From: a virus
Length of the DNA stretch: 64,000 nucleotides
Virus record (IMG/VR): IMGVR_UViG_3300027659_000014
Coordinates: 1-64,000 of that record
Direction: 5' to 3' (one strand)
In this document: positions 31,422 to 39,367 of the stretch, piece by piece
How positions within the stretch are numbered: the first letter of the stretch is position 1
Layout of the letters: every line of letters starts with the position of its first letter
The notes under the pieces: generated by a model
Seen by the model: the letters and a program-made list of their open reading frames with translations, nothing else
The model's database searches: none
Told to the model about the DNA's origin: nothing
Made by a program: the position numbers and the translations under genes

Positions 31422-31599
31422 GGCTAATATATTTTATTGCATTTCCTAAACTAAACCCCAAATCCCAAGCATCAATAACTTTTATTGCTTCGTATTCATT
31501 ATTTTTTCCCCCATAATGTTGAGGATGATTTACTTGTTCTATTTTTATCGGTGGACACTGACAAAGTCCGGTTCCACCACATACACATTCTTTATCCAT
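31330..31599 (-). CDS. DUF3310 (SaV-like) nucleotide-kinase-type protein
   Basis: 89 aa. The sequence has VNHPQHYGG, YEAIKVIDAWDLGFSLGNA, IKYISRAGKKRKDTELEDL and ALWYIQHHIENIEK, the DUF3310 hallmark; these proteins are widespread in phages. An N-terminal CVCGGTGLCQCPP Cys-rich segment precedes it. The ATG at 31599 touches the stop of the glutamine synthetase gene, so the two are cotranscribed. Confidence 0.88.
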   Translation of the reverse strand: MDKECVCGGTGLCQCPPIKIEQVNHPQHYGGKNNEYEAIKVIDAWDLGFSLGNAIKYISRAGKKRKDTELEDLRKALWYIQHHIENIEK

Positions 31600-32723
31600 T
31601 ATTCTTCTTTATATTCGTTTAATAATTCATCATTAGAAATTGTACCATATTTACCACTAAGATTATTTGTGTCAATATTTTTAGTCATCATGGTTTTTAT
31701 ATCGTATATTTGTTTTGTTTCGTGGAGTGATTTAACAATCTCAAAAATAATTTTATATGGGTCTGCGTTTGATCCTGGTCTTCTGTCTTCAAGATATCCT
31801 TTCCATTCCTCTGCGGTTTCTTTTGGAACTCTAATTGATGCTCCTCTATCAGAGACACCCCAACTAAACTTATCTATTGATTGTGTTTCGTATTCACCAG
31901 TAAGTCTTAAATTATTGTTTGAACCGTAAGATTTAATGTGTTGACGATGTCTTGATTCAAATGCGTTAAACAATGACATAAAATATTCTTTATTTCCATC
32001 ATTTCTCATAATATCTGTTGAAAAATTTGTATGAAGACCAGACCCATTCCATTTACCATGTGTAATTGGTTTTGGGTGTAAATCAATGTGGTATGAATAT
32101 TTCTCTGAGGTTTTAAAAAGAAAATATCTTGTCATCCAAAGATCATCTCCACTTTTTAATTTTTCTTTAGATAATACTTGGTATTCCCATTGTCCTAACG
32201 CAACCTCAGCATTAACTCCTGTAATATCAATTCCATAATTTAAACACATATTTAAATGTTTATCAACAAAATCTCTTCCAACAACATATTGACCAACTCC
32301 ACAATAATATTTACCTTGTGGTTCCAAGTTGTTTTGATCATGACCTAAAACGCATTTGTTTTTTTTGTCGTATATAAAGTATTCTTGTTCAAAACCAAAC
32401 CAAAGATCTTCAAAACCTTCACCAATACTTGATCTTTTATTTGACTCGTGTGGTGACCCATCAGAATTTAATACCTCACATAAGACATATACGGTTGATT
32501 CCATATCTTTAAAATAATGTCTAACAGGTTTTAAAATACAATCTGAACTTCCTGTTTCAGCCTGTAATGTTGAAGACCCATCAAAGTTCCAAATTGGGAA
32601 ATTTCCATCAAGAAACGCTTCCTTAATAGATTGATAGTCAACTATTTTTACCTTACTTCTAAGATTTGGTTCTGGTTTATATCCATCTAACCACACATAT
32701 TCTAATTTAACTTTCATATACAA
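31599..32723 (-). CDS. glnII: Glutamine synthetase type II
   Basis: 374 aa, the length of GSII (eukaryote-like) enzymes rather than the 450-470 of bacterial GSI. Visible motifs: EYVWLDG (8-14), WNFDGSSTLQAETG (45-58), metal ligands in GFEQEY (110-115), GVNAEVALGQWEYQ (169-182), NGSGLHTNFS (226-235), GEYETQSIDKFSWGVSDRG and the ATP/phosphate site EDRRPGSNADPY (312-323). It forms glutamine from glutamate, ammonia and ATP. All motifs look intact. It sits in front of the DUF3310 gene. A Met at residue 3 is an alternative start. Confidence 0.93.
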   Translation of the reverse strand: MYMKVKLEYVWLDGYKPEPNLRSKVKIVDYQSIKEAFLDGNFPIWNFDGSSTLQAETGSSDCILKPVRHYFKDMESTVYVLCEVLNSDGSPHESNKRSSIGEGFEDLWFGFEQEYFIYDKKNKCVLGHDQNNLEPQGKYYCGVGQYVVGRDFVDKHLNMCLNYGIDITGVNAEVALGQWEYQVLSKEKLKSGDDLWMTRYFLFKTSEKYSYHIDLHPKPITHGKWNGSGLHTNFSTDIMRNDGNKEYFMSLFNAFESRHRQHIKSYGSNNNLRLTGEYETQSIDKFSWGVSDRGASIRVPKETAEEWKGYLEDRRPGSNADPYKIIFEIVKSLHETKQIYDIKTMMTKNIDTNNLSGKYGTISNDELLNEYKEE

Positions 32724-32725
32724 TT

Positions 32726-33508
32726 TTAAAAATTTAATTCTTCTTTGTTTTTTTTATAATTTTCAATCATTTGAGTTTGATTAATGTAGGTAATCAATTT
32801 TCTTTTAAACAATGGAAGAAGCGTTTCATTTATTGGGAAATTCGCTTCACATAACATTTCATACAAAGGTAATTTTGATATATTATCTTGATTCCATTGA
32901 CTAAATGTATTTATAATTTTTGTAATTGTCAAATTATTTTTTTTTTCAGAATAAATTAAATTTACTAATGTTTTACTTTCAGGTGATTTTTTATTTACTT
33001 GTTTAACATTAAATTCCCAAACATAAAACAAATTATCTTTTGAGTCTAAATAATAAAAATATCCTTTTTTTTGTAAAACCTCATTTTTGTTTTTTTTTAT
33101 TCTTAAAATTACACTATCAAACACTATTTCCCAAACAGATTTAGCAATGTTAAAATATTCTAACATTCTTGGAGCACTATATGTTAATATTTTGTTAAAT
33201 TCTTCTTTTTCCTCATTGTTTAATATTGGGATGTCTTTTATTTTTAAATCTTTTACTAATAATTCATCATCTATTGTTGTAAATTTTTTATTAGTATACA
33301 TTATTTTTTTATCTCTGATTAAATTTTGAAGATTTGCCACGTGTAATGACAACTCAATGAATCCAGGATAGAGTTCCATATTATCTAATTTTTCCCCCAT
33401 TTTTTGAAAGTAAGATAATAATTTATACTCTTTGTGTTCTTGATCAATGGGTTTTTCAAACATCCATTCAGTGTTCATTAAAAATTCTATTTTTTTCTTT
33501 TTTTCCAT
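32726..33508 (-). CDS. Unknown protein
   Basis: 260 aa, Lys/Asn-rich and helical, with no recognised domain. EKKKKIEFLMNTEWMFEKP is the start and several Tyr/Phe-rich stretches follow. It ends two bases before the glutamine synthetase start, so it probably heads that transcript. TATCTTTA, one base off the host -7 consensus, lies just before its ATG at 33508. Confidence 0.6.
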   Translation of the reverse strand: MEKKKKIEFLMNTEWMFEKPIDQEHKEYKLLSYFQKMGEKLDNMELYPGFIELSLHVANLQNLIRDKKIMYTNKKFTTIDDELLVKDLKIKDIPILNNEEKEEFNKILTYSAPRMLEYFNIAKSVWEIVFDSVILRIKKNKNEVLQKKGYFYYLDSKDNLFYVWEFNVKQVNKKSPESKTLVNLIYSEKKNNLTITKIINTFSQWNQDNISKLPLYEMLCEANFPINETLLPLFKRKLITYINQTQMIENYKKNKEELNF

Positions 33509-33549
33509 TACACATAAAGATAATAATATTATTTCATTCTGTAAAGGTA

Positions 33550-35082
33550 TTAGTCAGTTCTAAATACAATATAGGTATTTGAATTTATATTAACTTCTTG
33601 GTAATCCCCATCATAATGACTTATTACGCTATAGTCAGATTCATCAATTAAGTCACGTAGTAAACTTCTTGTATTAACAAAATTATCATAGTTCATACCA
33701 TAATCATCCAACCAAGATATCGGGTCAGACTCTATCTCATCTCTTTTTTCTTCCATAACTCGTTCAATATCATCATCACTTAAATCTCCATCAGGATTCT
33801 CTTCAATTTCTTCAATTTCAGAATCTATTTCTTCCGCCCTATTCTCAATTTCTTCAATCCTTGATTCATTATCCGATTCATGTTCTCCATCTTCATCTTC
33901 ATCTTCATAAGTTACTGACTCAACCTTTTTATTGTTTTGGTAAATTTGCCATTTATCGTCAGACCATTCAACAACTAATAAATTGTTCATATAATCTTTG
34001 AATTTAAAGTATTTCATACTTTCTATTCCTTCTTCAATAAGAGGAGATCTAGCCCCATTTGAAATTAAATAATTTTCTATCTCAAGAGATTTTTTTTCAT
34101 TTTTAAGGTTTATTATTTCTTGATCTTGTTCTTTACTAGTTTCTTTAGAAATATCATAATCTTCATAATTTTCATAAATATCGTCACGAATCGAATCTTC
34201 AAAATACTCATACACATCTTCACCATCAATGTGATTACTTAGTGTGCTTTTATCAAAATTATTTAAATCATTTACCATATCTTCATAATATTCTTCAATG
34301 GAGTCATCCACCTCACCTTCAGTACCAACAGCATAAGTATTTCCATTTGTATCACCATGAATTGATTTAAATACTGTCATTTTATAGTGAGAATGCCGAT
34401 CTTCGGGAACTAAACCATATTGATCATTATCTTTTTCCTTTAAGGCGTCAATATTTTCTTCTAACTCATCTCTTTCAGTATATAAATCATCTAAAATTTC
34501 ATCATCTTCCTCATTATCAATTTTTTCTTCAAGTTCCACCATTTGTATTTCTAAATCTTCTAATTCTTCACGTTCTCGTCCATCTAAATATCCAATATCA
34601 TTTTGTTGAACCATATAGTCAAAAACTGCGTTTGCCATCTCACTTATTTCATCTGTATTTTTTATATTCCATTCGTCATTTATTCTTCTTTCATTAGCGT
34701 CTTCCCTTTCTTGTTTTAATCTTTTTTTCTCAATTTCATCAGCATATGGTGTCATATGATACGCACCAAGTTTTTCAAATTTTACCCCGTCTAAGTTTTT
34801 TATTCCGGTATAAGGAATATCTAATTGTCCACTTACCGTTAAATCACCTAAACTAGTAATTTGTCTTAAACCATTTAATTTCAAATTACCATTAACTCTT
34901 ATTTTTTTACCTTTAAACATTGGTAATCTTGAAATAACTTTTGCATTAAAATTAACAGATACCAACAATTTATGATATTGTTCCGGGGTAATTTCAAAGT
35001 AATCATTTTCAGATTCTTCAACAATAATATTTTTTATTAAATTTATTAATTTGTTTTCTGTAATTTTTATAATTTTTTTCAT
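33550..35082 (-). CDS. Tagged, highly acidic protein with leucine-rich-like segment
   Basis: 510 aa. Residues 1-23 (MKKIIKITENKLINLIKNII followed by VEE) combine features of both main tag types, with IIVE at 19-22. Residues about 48-115 hold LPMFKGKKIRVNGNLKLNG, TSLGDLTVSGQLDIPYTG and IKNLDGVKFEKLG, a short beta-rich repeat like phage LRR-type domains. The remainder is very acidic (many Glu/Asp blocks, for example EEIDNEEDDEILDD) and probably coiled coil. A TATTTATT element lies just upstream. The function is unknown. Confidence 0.72.
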   Translation of the reverse strand: MKKIIKITENKLINLIKNIIVEESENDYFEITPEQYHKLLVSVNFNAKVISRLPMFKGKKIRVNGNLKLNGLRQITSLGDLTVSGQLDIPYTGIKNLDGVKFEKLGAYHMTPYADEIEKKRLKQEREDANERRINDEWNIKNTDEISEMANAVFDYMVQQNDIGYLDGREREELEDLEIQMVELEEKIDNEEDDEILDDLYTERDELEENIDALKEKDNDQYGLVPEDRHSHYKMTVFKSIHGDTNGNTYAVGTEGEVDDSIEEYYEDMVNDLNNFDKSTLSNHIDGEDVYEYFEDSIRDDIYENYEDYDISKETSKEQDQEIINLKNEKKSLEIENYLISNGARSPLIEEGIESMKYFKFKDYMNNLLVVEWSDDKWQIYQNNKKVESVTYEDEDEDGEHESDNESRIEEIENRAEEIDSEIEEIEENPDGDLSDDDIERVMEEKRDEIESDPISWLDDYGMNYDNFVNTRSLLRDLIDESDYSVISHYDGDYQEVNINSNTYIVFRTD

Positions 35083-35165
35083 TCAATAATAAATATTATA
35101 TTATTTACAAATTTAATAATATTATAATATTTATATATAAATAAACTATATAAAATTAAATTATT

Positions 35166-35306
35166 ATGGGATGCGGATGTAAAAAAAATCAGTCTGAAGC
35201 GGCTCCTCAGCCACAAACACCAGTTCAACCTCAACCACAAACACAAAATGTTACGGTTCAGGAATCTGTTAAAAAAATTGTTGAGAAATATTATAAAAAT
35301 AAATAA
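35166..35306 (+). CDS. MGCGCKK small protein
   Basis: 46 aa: MGCGCKKNQSEAAPQPQTP, a Pro/Gln-rich middle (VQPQPQTQN) and a helical C-terminus ESVKKIVEKYYKNK. The Met-Gly-Cys-Gly-Cys-Lys start recurs in small proteins of large phages. It is not a lipoprotein signal because no hydrophobic stretch exists. TATTTATATATAAATAA lies about 30-45 bases upstream and a strong terminator 23 bases downstream, so this is an independent short transcript. Confidence 0.7.
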   Translation: MGCGCKKNQSEAAPQPQTPVQPQPQTQNVTVQESVKKIVEKYYKNK

Positions 35307-35328
35307 TAGTCGTTTATAATATTTACTT

Positions 35329-35358
35329 GAGTGGGAAATTAGTTTTCTCACTTTTTTT
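35329..35358 (+). terminator. Intrinsic terminator of the MGCGCKK gene
   Basis: GTGGGAAA pairs with TTTCTCAC (one G-U pair) around TTAGT, and TTTTTTT follows directly. Confidence 0.75.
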
Positions 35359-35376
35359 ATATTTATTAAAAAAAAT

Positions 35377-36498
35377 ATGACGGTAAACAATATTATAGAA
35401 GAATTTAATGATGGTAATTGGGATAAAATATCTTCTATTTTTAATGGAAGAATTTTAACTTTTTTTAGATTTATAAAAGGAAAAAATTTATTAAATAAAA
35501 TAGATATAAATAATATTCCTTCTGATGATTTTAGTAATGAAGTGTTTGATTATTTGGTTGAAAGTGATATAATATCTAATTTAGAATATGATTCTGTTCC
35601 TGAATCGTTTATAAACAATTATTTACTACATGGTTTAGAACATAACTACGATAATACTATTAAGTATATTACAAGCAACCTTTTAACTGATGTTGAAATT
35701 AGACCTGATGGGTTCTATTTATATTTAGGTAAGGATAGAGATGAGTTGGCTTCTTTTTTCTGTGGTTCCTCCCGTCGTGACATTTCTCCTGAAGATGTTG
35801 CAAAACAAATATTTGACGGAGATGGTTTAAGTGACGATTGGTATTTTGATGTTGACACAAAACCATCTGAAGTTATTGACGATTTAGACGAAAAAAATAC
35901 CGCCCATTTAAAAGATGTTATTTTTAAAGAAATTGGTAATGTTGAATTATCTTTAGAAGATTATGATTCTGATTTTTTTGAAATCTTATCAGAAGATCAG
36001 GGAACTGAAGGTTATTTTAAAATTGGACCTGAAGACTTAAATGAATTAATTAAAGATTCCGAGGCAATAAATGAACTATGTAAAAATGATTTGAGTGAGT
36101 TAGGTCAAGAATTACAAAGTGTTTATTGGAACGCATATAATTCTGCTTATCAAAATGAAATATATGAATTAGTATATAATGGTTTAGATGAATACTTTGA
36201 AGGTAAAGTTGATGAATTCCCAAAAGAATATACCATGTCAGATGGTAAAAAACACTCCATATATGTAAATTATATTAAAATTAGAAATTTTGTTGGTGAC
36301 ATTACTTTATTTTTAGAAAACAATAGAGGCCAATCATATTCAGATTCATATTTAGATTATTTTGGTAGTTATACGACTTTGATGAAACAACTAATCTACG
36401 ATGGTGATTTTGAATGTATAGATTTTAGAACTCCTGATTATCCAGATTGGTCTGATATTCAAAAAGAGATAAACGAAAACTTTGGTCATTATATTTAA
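35377..36498 (+). CDS. Unknown acidic protein
   Basis: 373 aa, acidic and helical, no recognised domain. LGKDRDELASFFCGSSRRDIS and DWYFDVDTKPSEVIDDLDE are the most characteristic segments, of a kind I associate with uncharacterised proteins of large phages. TATTTATT lies 11 bases before the ATG, suggesting late expression. It stands in a plus-strand island with the 231-aa gene. Confidence 0.65.
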   Translation: MTVNNIIEEFNDGNWDKISSIFNGRILTFFRFIKGKNLLNKIDINNIPSDDFSNEVFDYLVESDIISNLEYDSVPESFINNYLLHGLEHNYDNTIKYITSNLLTDVEIRPDGFYLYLGKDRDELASFFCGSSRRDISPEDVAKQIFDGDGLSDDWYFDVDTKPSEVIDDLDEKNTAHLKDVIFKEIGNVELSLEDYDSDFFEILSEDQGTEGYFKIGPEDLNELIKDSEAINELCKNDLSELGQELQSVYWNAYNSAYQNEIYELVYNGLDEYFEGKVDEFPKEYTMSDGKKHSIYVNYIKIRNFVGDITLFLENNRGQSYSDSYLDYFGSYTTLMKQLIYDGDFECIDFRTPDYPDWSDIQKEINENFGHYI

Positions 36499-36567
36499 AT
36501 AAACTTTATATTTAAATAAACTATTTATTTATTCATTTATAATCCATATCAATTGTAAAAAAAAGAT

Positions 36568-37263
36568 ATGAGATTAATTAATAAAAATTCAAAAAGAGGC
36601 ATTGTTAATTTATTTGCCGAATTTATTTTATCTAAAATTGATAAAAATAAAGATTCAATAATACAAGTTTCTGATGTGGGATCTTTTTATGTTGTAAACG
36701 GTATAACCACAAGTGAAATTTTTTTAGATATAAATTTAATAAGAGATGAATTTACAGAAAAATTTAAAGAAATATTAATTGAGTTAAATATTAAATTACT
36801 TAATGTTGTTGACGTTATAAACTATAACCAAAAAATAAGTAACATTGAAACAGGTTGGGTTAAAGTTAATAAAATTCCATTTACACAGGAATATGAACCT
36901 TTAAGTGAAATTTCAATTAATTCTGAGTTTCCATATGGTCATAGTTTAAATTGTGGTAGATTAATGGTTTATTATACTCATTATATGTTTAACCAAGTTT
37001 ACAGTACAATTATGACTGATGAGGTACATTTCTTTTTCACAAAAGAATTAAATGACGATGAAGATTTTAACATTAAAATTTTACCTAAATCAGGTTTAGA
37101 TAAAACCATTATCAAATCTTTAATATTAGACTTATTTGACTTTGATTTAAAAGACTTTAAAACTAAAGTGGAGGGTTATGACCTTATTCAGGACATATTA
37201 GATCCTACGGGAGAAAAACCTTATTTAATTCAAGATAGATTGGAAGATGTTATTATCTTCTAA
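36568..37263 (+). CDS. Unknown protein
   Basis: 231 aa. The N-terminal part ISQVSDVGSFYVVNGITTSE-like region (residues about 30-50) reads VSDVGSFYVVNGITTSEIFL, followed by an alpha/beta stretch and FPYGHSLNCGRLMVYYTHYM. The VNG-TTS pattern is faintly reminiscent of S-adenosylmethionine synthetase N-termini, but the rest does not match, so no function is assigned. It converges on the glutaredoxin gene with no spacer. Confidence 0.62.
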   Translation: MRLINKNSKRGIVNLFAEFILSKIDKNKDSIIQVSDVGSFYVVNGITTSEIFLDINLIRDEFTEKFKEILIELNIKLLNVVDVINYNQKISNIETGWVKVNKIPFTQEYEPLSEISINSEFPYGHSLNCGRLMVYYTHYMFNQVYSTIMTDEVHFFFTKELNDDEDFNIKILPKSGLDKTIIKSLILDLFDFDLKDFKTKVEGYDLIQDILDPTGEKPYLIQDRLEDVIIF

Positions 37264-37548
37264 TTACCCATTAATAAATTCTTTAATAATTTTTACTCCT
37301 TCATTAATATCTTCAAAATCTCTATCAGGAGCAAATAATCCAGTAATTGGATCATCATCGGGTGACTCTATTAACATAAATGATGGAACATACTCATTGT
37401 TAGTTACCTCAACAAATAAATTATATTCCTCCTCATATTCATGTATATCACGATCAACATACTCAACATTTTCTTTATCCAACATTTCTTTTAACATATG
37501 ACAAAACGGACATTGTTTCATCGTAAATAATACTACAACTTTATCCAT
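37264..37548 (-). CDS. Glutaredoxin-like protein
   Basis: 94 aa. VVVLFTMKQCPFCHMLKEML carries the CPFC redox site at residues 13-16. EYVPSFMLIE gives the cis-Pro loop. Glutaredoxins use glutathione or thioredoxin-type electrons to reduce disulphides; phage versions usually supply ribonucleotide reductase. An insertion around DDDPITGLFAPDRDF enlarges the C-terminal part. Its start overlaps the thioredoxin stop by eight bases, so the pair is coexpressed. Confidence 0.85.
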   Translation of the reverse strand: MDKVVVLFTMKQCPFCHMLKEMLDKENVEYVDRDIHEYEEEYNLFVEVTNNEYVPSFMLIESPDDDPITGLFAPDRDFEDINEGVKIIKEFING

Positions 37549-37855
37549 TGATTAATTCTGTTAACATACCTTTTAGATCTTTTTCATTCAACATTCCCAC
37601 TTTTGTTTCAATAACATTCCCCCCATTTATTACTTTAATAGTAGGAATACTTCTAATACCTAATGATGCTCCAACCTCACGATTTAAATCTACGTTCATT
37701 GTAAACATTTGAACATCGGAAGTATTTTCTTTTGATATCATTTCAAAAATAGGTTTCATCATTCGACAAGGTCCACACCATTCCGCCCAAAATTCAATAA
37801 TTAATTTTTCACCTTTATTGATTTTTTCTTGTAATTCTACACTTGTAATTTCCAT
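37541..37855 (-). CDS. trxA: Thioredoxin
   Basis: 104 aa, the usual length. LIIEFWAEWCGPCRMMKPIF gives the canonical WCGPC site, and IRSIPTIKVING the cis-Pro motif. It reduces protein disulphides and can feed a ribonucleotide reductase. No ribonucleotide reductase is seen in this window, but thymidylate synthase is. It precedes the glutaredoxin gene, with overlap. Confidence 0.93.
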   Translation of the reverse strand: MEITSVELQEKINKGEKLIIEFWAEWCGPCRMMKPIFEMISKENTSDVQMFTMNVDLNREVGASLGIRSIPTIKVINGGNVIETKVGMLNEKDLKGMLTELING

Positions 37856-37881
37856 TTGTTTTATTATTTTAATATTTATTA

Positions 37882-38226
37882 TTAATCAGTTTCTTTTAGT
37901 TTTGATAAATTTTTTATAAAAAACTTAACTTCTTCTAATTGACTTACGTCGTAATAAACTTTTATTTTAAAATTTATCTCAGATAATGTAATCTTTGATA
38001 AATATAAATAGAATCCTGATCTATTTTTAAATATCCCATCGGAGTGTTTAATTTCTCCATTATATTCAAAACTATTAAGATATTCAACTTCAAAGTTTTT
38101 TTTTATTAAGAGTTCAGGTTCTATTGATAAAACACTGTTAACGTTAATTATTGCATATAATTTTTGATGTCTTTCTTTTAGAATATCTAAAAAATTTTTT
38201 TCTTTTGTAAAATATTGTTCTTCCAT
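37882..38226 (-). CDS. Small unknown protein
   Basis: 114 aa: FLDILKERHQKLYAIINVNS at the N-terminus and a basic, strand-rich C-terminus (KIKVYYDVSQLEEVKFFIK). No family was recognised. It follows the DUF932 gene by six bases. Confidence 0.55.
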   Translation of the reverse strand: MEEQYFTKEKNFLDILKERHQKLYAIINVNSVLSIEPELLIKKNFEVEYLNSFEYNGEIKHSDGIFKNRSGFYLYLSKITLSEINFKIKVYYDVSQLEEVKFFIKNLSKLKETD

Positions 38227-38232
38227 TATAAA

Positions 38233-38988
38233 TTATAACATTAATTCGGCTGTCTCCCAAAGTTTTGTGTTTAATGTATTTAAAGTAATAATATTTTTTA
38301 ATCCTCTCAATCCTGTTTTACGTCCGGATTGTGATTTATATTCAATTCCACCACGGACAAATTTCTCTTGTACTACATTAAATACTCTCCATAGGTCATC
38401 TCCTTCATCTTCATTACGATTAGGTGTTAACAAGTCAACTAAATCAAGTGTTGAGGGTACTGATCCTGCTGTCCACCTAAGTTTAGATGCTTTTTGAACA
38501 AAATCTATTTTTTCGGACATAGTAAGTTGACGTTCCATCATTCTTCCAACAGACTGTTGAATTATTGGTAATTTTTTTGCAAAACTTTCAGTTAAACTTT
38601 TAACATCGTCAAGTTCAAAATTTTTGTGTCTAAGTTTAAATTGGTCAGCTACTGATGTTGGAACTGTTAATCCATTACTACATACTAATCTGTGAAGTCC
38701 AGAACTCATTGAGAATGAACACATACCATTGTGAGAGTTTCTAATAATCGCCTCAACTAAAGTGTCTCCAACCGATGGAAGTTGTTGATTACGAAACTTT
38801 ACTTCATGTACTGAGTGTATATCCTTACCATTTTGGTTAACTGATGAAATTTCCCACCCTTCTCTTTCAAAATATTCCATAATTTTGTCGGTAGGAACAA
38901 ATTGGTACTTGTTTGTCATTTTTGACGATGGGGATGTTGCAAAAATAGACGGTGCCATTGTTTGAATTAATTCTGTTGTATAGTTCAT
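38233..38988 (-). CDS. DUF932 (phage/plasmid-like TIGR03299-type) protein
   Basis: 251 aa. VPTDKIMEYFEREGWEI at the N-terminus, LPSVGDTLVEAIIRNSHNGM, SFSMSSGLHRLVCSNGL and a C-terminal region WRVFNVVQEKFVRGG match DUF932, a family of phage and plasmid proteins of unknown function that are often highly expressed early. A TATCTTTG element lies 23 bases upstream, in line with early expression. Confidence 0.82.
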   Translation of the reverse strand: MNYTTELIQTMAPSIFATSPSSKMTNKYQFVPTDKIMEYFEREGWEISSVNQNGKDIHSVHEVKFRNQQLPSVGDTLVEAIIRNSHNGMCSFSMSSGLHRLVCSNGLTVPTSVADQFKLRHKNFELDDVKSLTESFAKKLPIIQQSVGRMMERQLTMSEKIDFVQKASKLRWTAGSVPSTLDLVDLLTPNRNEDEGDDLWRVFNVVQEKFVRGGIEYKSQSGRKTGLRGLKNIITLNTLNTKLWETAELML

Positions 38989-39011
38989 ATTTTTAAATTT
39001 TAATTATACAA

Positions 39012-39019
39012 CAAAGATA
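39012..39019 (-). promoter_or_regulatory. Host-type -7 element TATCTTTG
   Basis: Fits TAnnTTTG, 23 bases before the ATG at 38988. Confidence 0.55.
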
Positions 39020-39060
39020 GTCTTTTTTTTTTAATCAACAATACTTTTTTTAAAAAAATT

Positions 39061-39357
39061 TTAATTTAAAAATATATTACCAAATTTTGTTTTTAATATA
39101 ATATTTTCAATATTTTTAATATCGTCTTTTTTTTCATTTAAATTGGGGTGTTGAAGTTCAATAACAATATCAATCATTTGTTCTTTAGTTAATATCAAAT
39201 CTTTTTCTTCTTTTACGTTTTTTAAAGATCTCTCCTTCATTTTATTGTAAAAAATTTCTTTTTGTATGTTACCAACTAAGTCTATAAAATCTTTTGGGTT
39301 TTTTTCAAAAAAAGTTATCATTTGACTAATGTAAATTTCAACATCTATATTTTTCAT
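39061..39357 (-). CDS. Small helical unknown protein
   Basis: 98 aa, Lys/Ile/Glu-rich with two likely helices (VEIYISQMITFFEKNPKDF; KEEKDLILTKEQMIDIVIEL). No family was recognised. It lies ten bases after the large LRR gene and probably belongs to its transcript. Confidence 0.55.
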   Translation of the reverse strand: MKNIDVEIYISQMITFFEKNPKDFIDLVGNIQKEIFYNKMKERSLKNVKEEKDLILTKEQMIDIVIELQHPNLNEKKDDIKNIENIILKTKFGNIFLN

Positions 39358-39367
39358 AAACTATAAG

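Noticed and set aside
35079-35390. 103-codon minus-strand ORF, Asn/Leu/Arg-rich
   Set aside because: It lies antisense to the small MGCGCKK gene and its terminator, which have their own upstream motif. Its product is low-complexity, as expected from reading A/T-rich non-coding DNA.
36568-37263. S-adenosylmethionine synthetase
   Set aside because: Only a short VNG-x-TTS-like stretch resembles MetK; the ATP- and methionine-binding blocks are absent.
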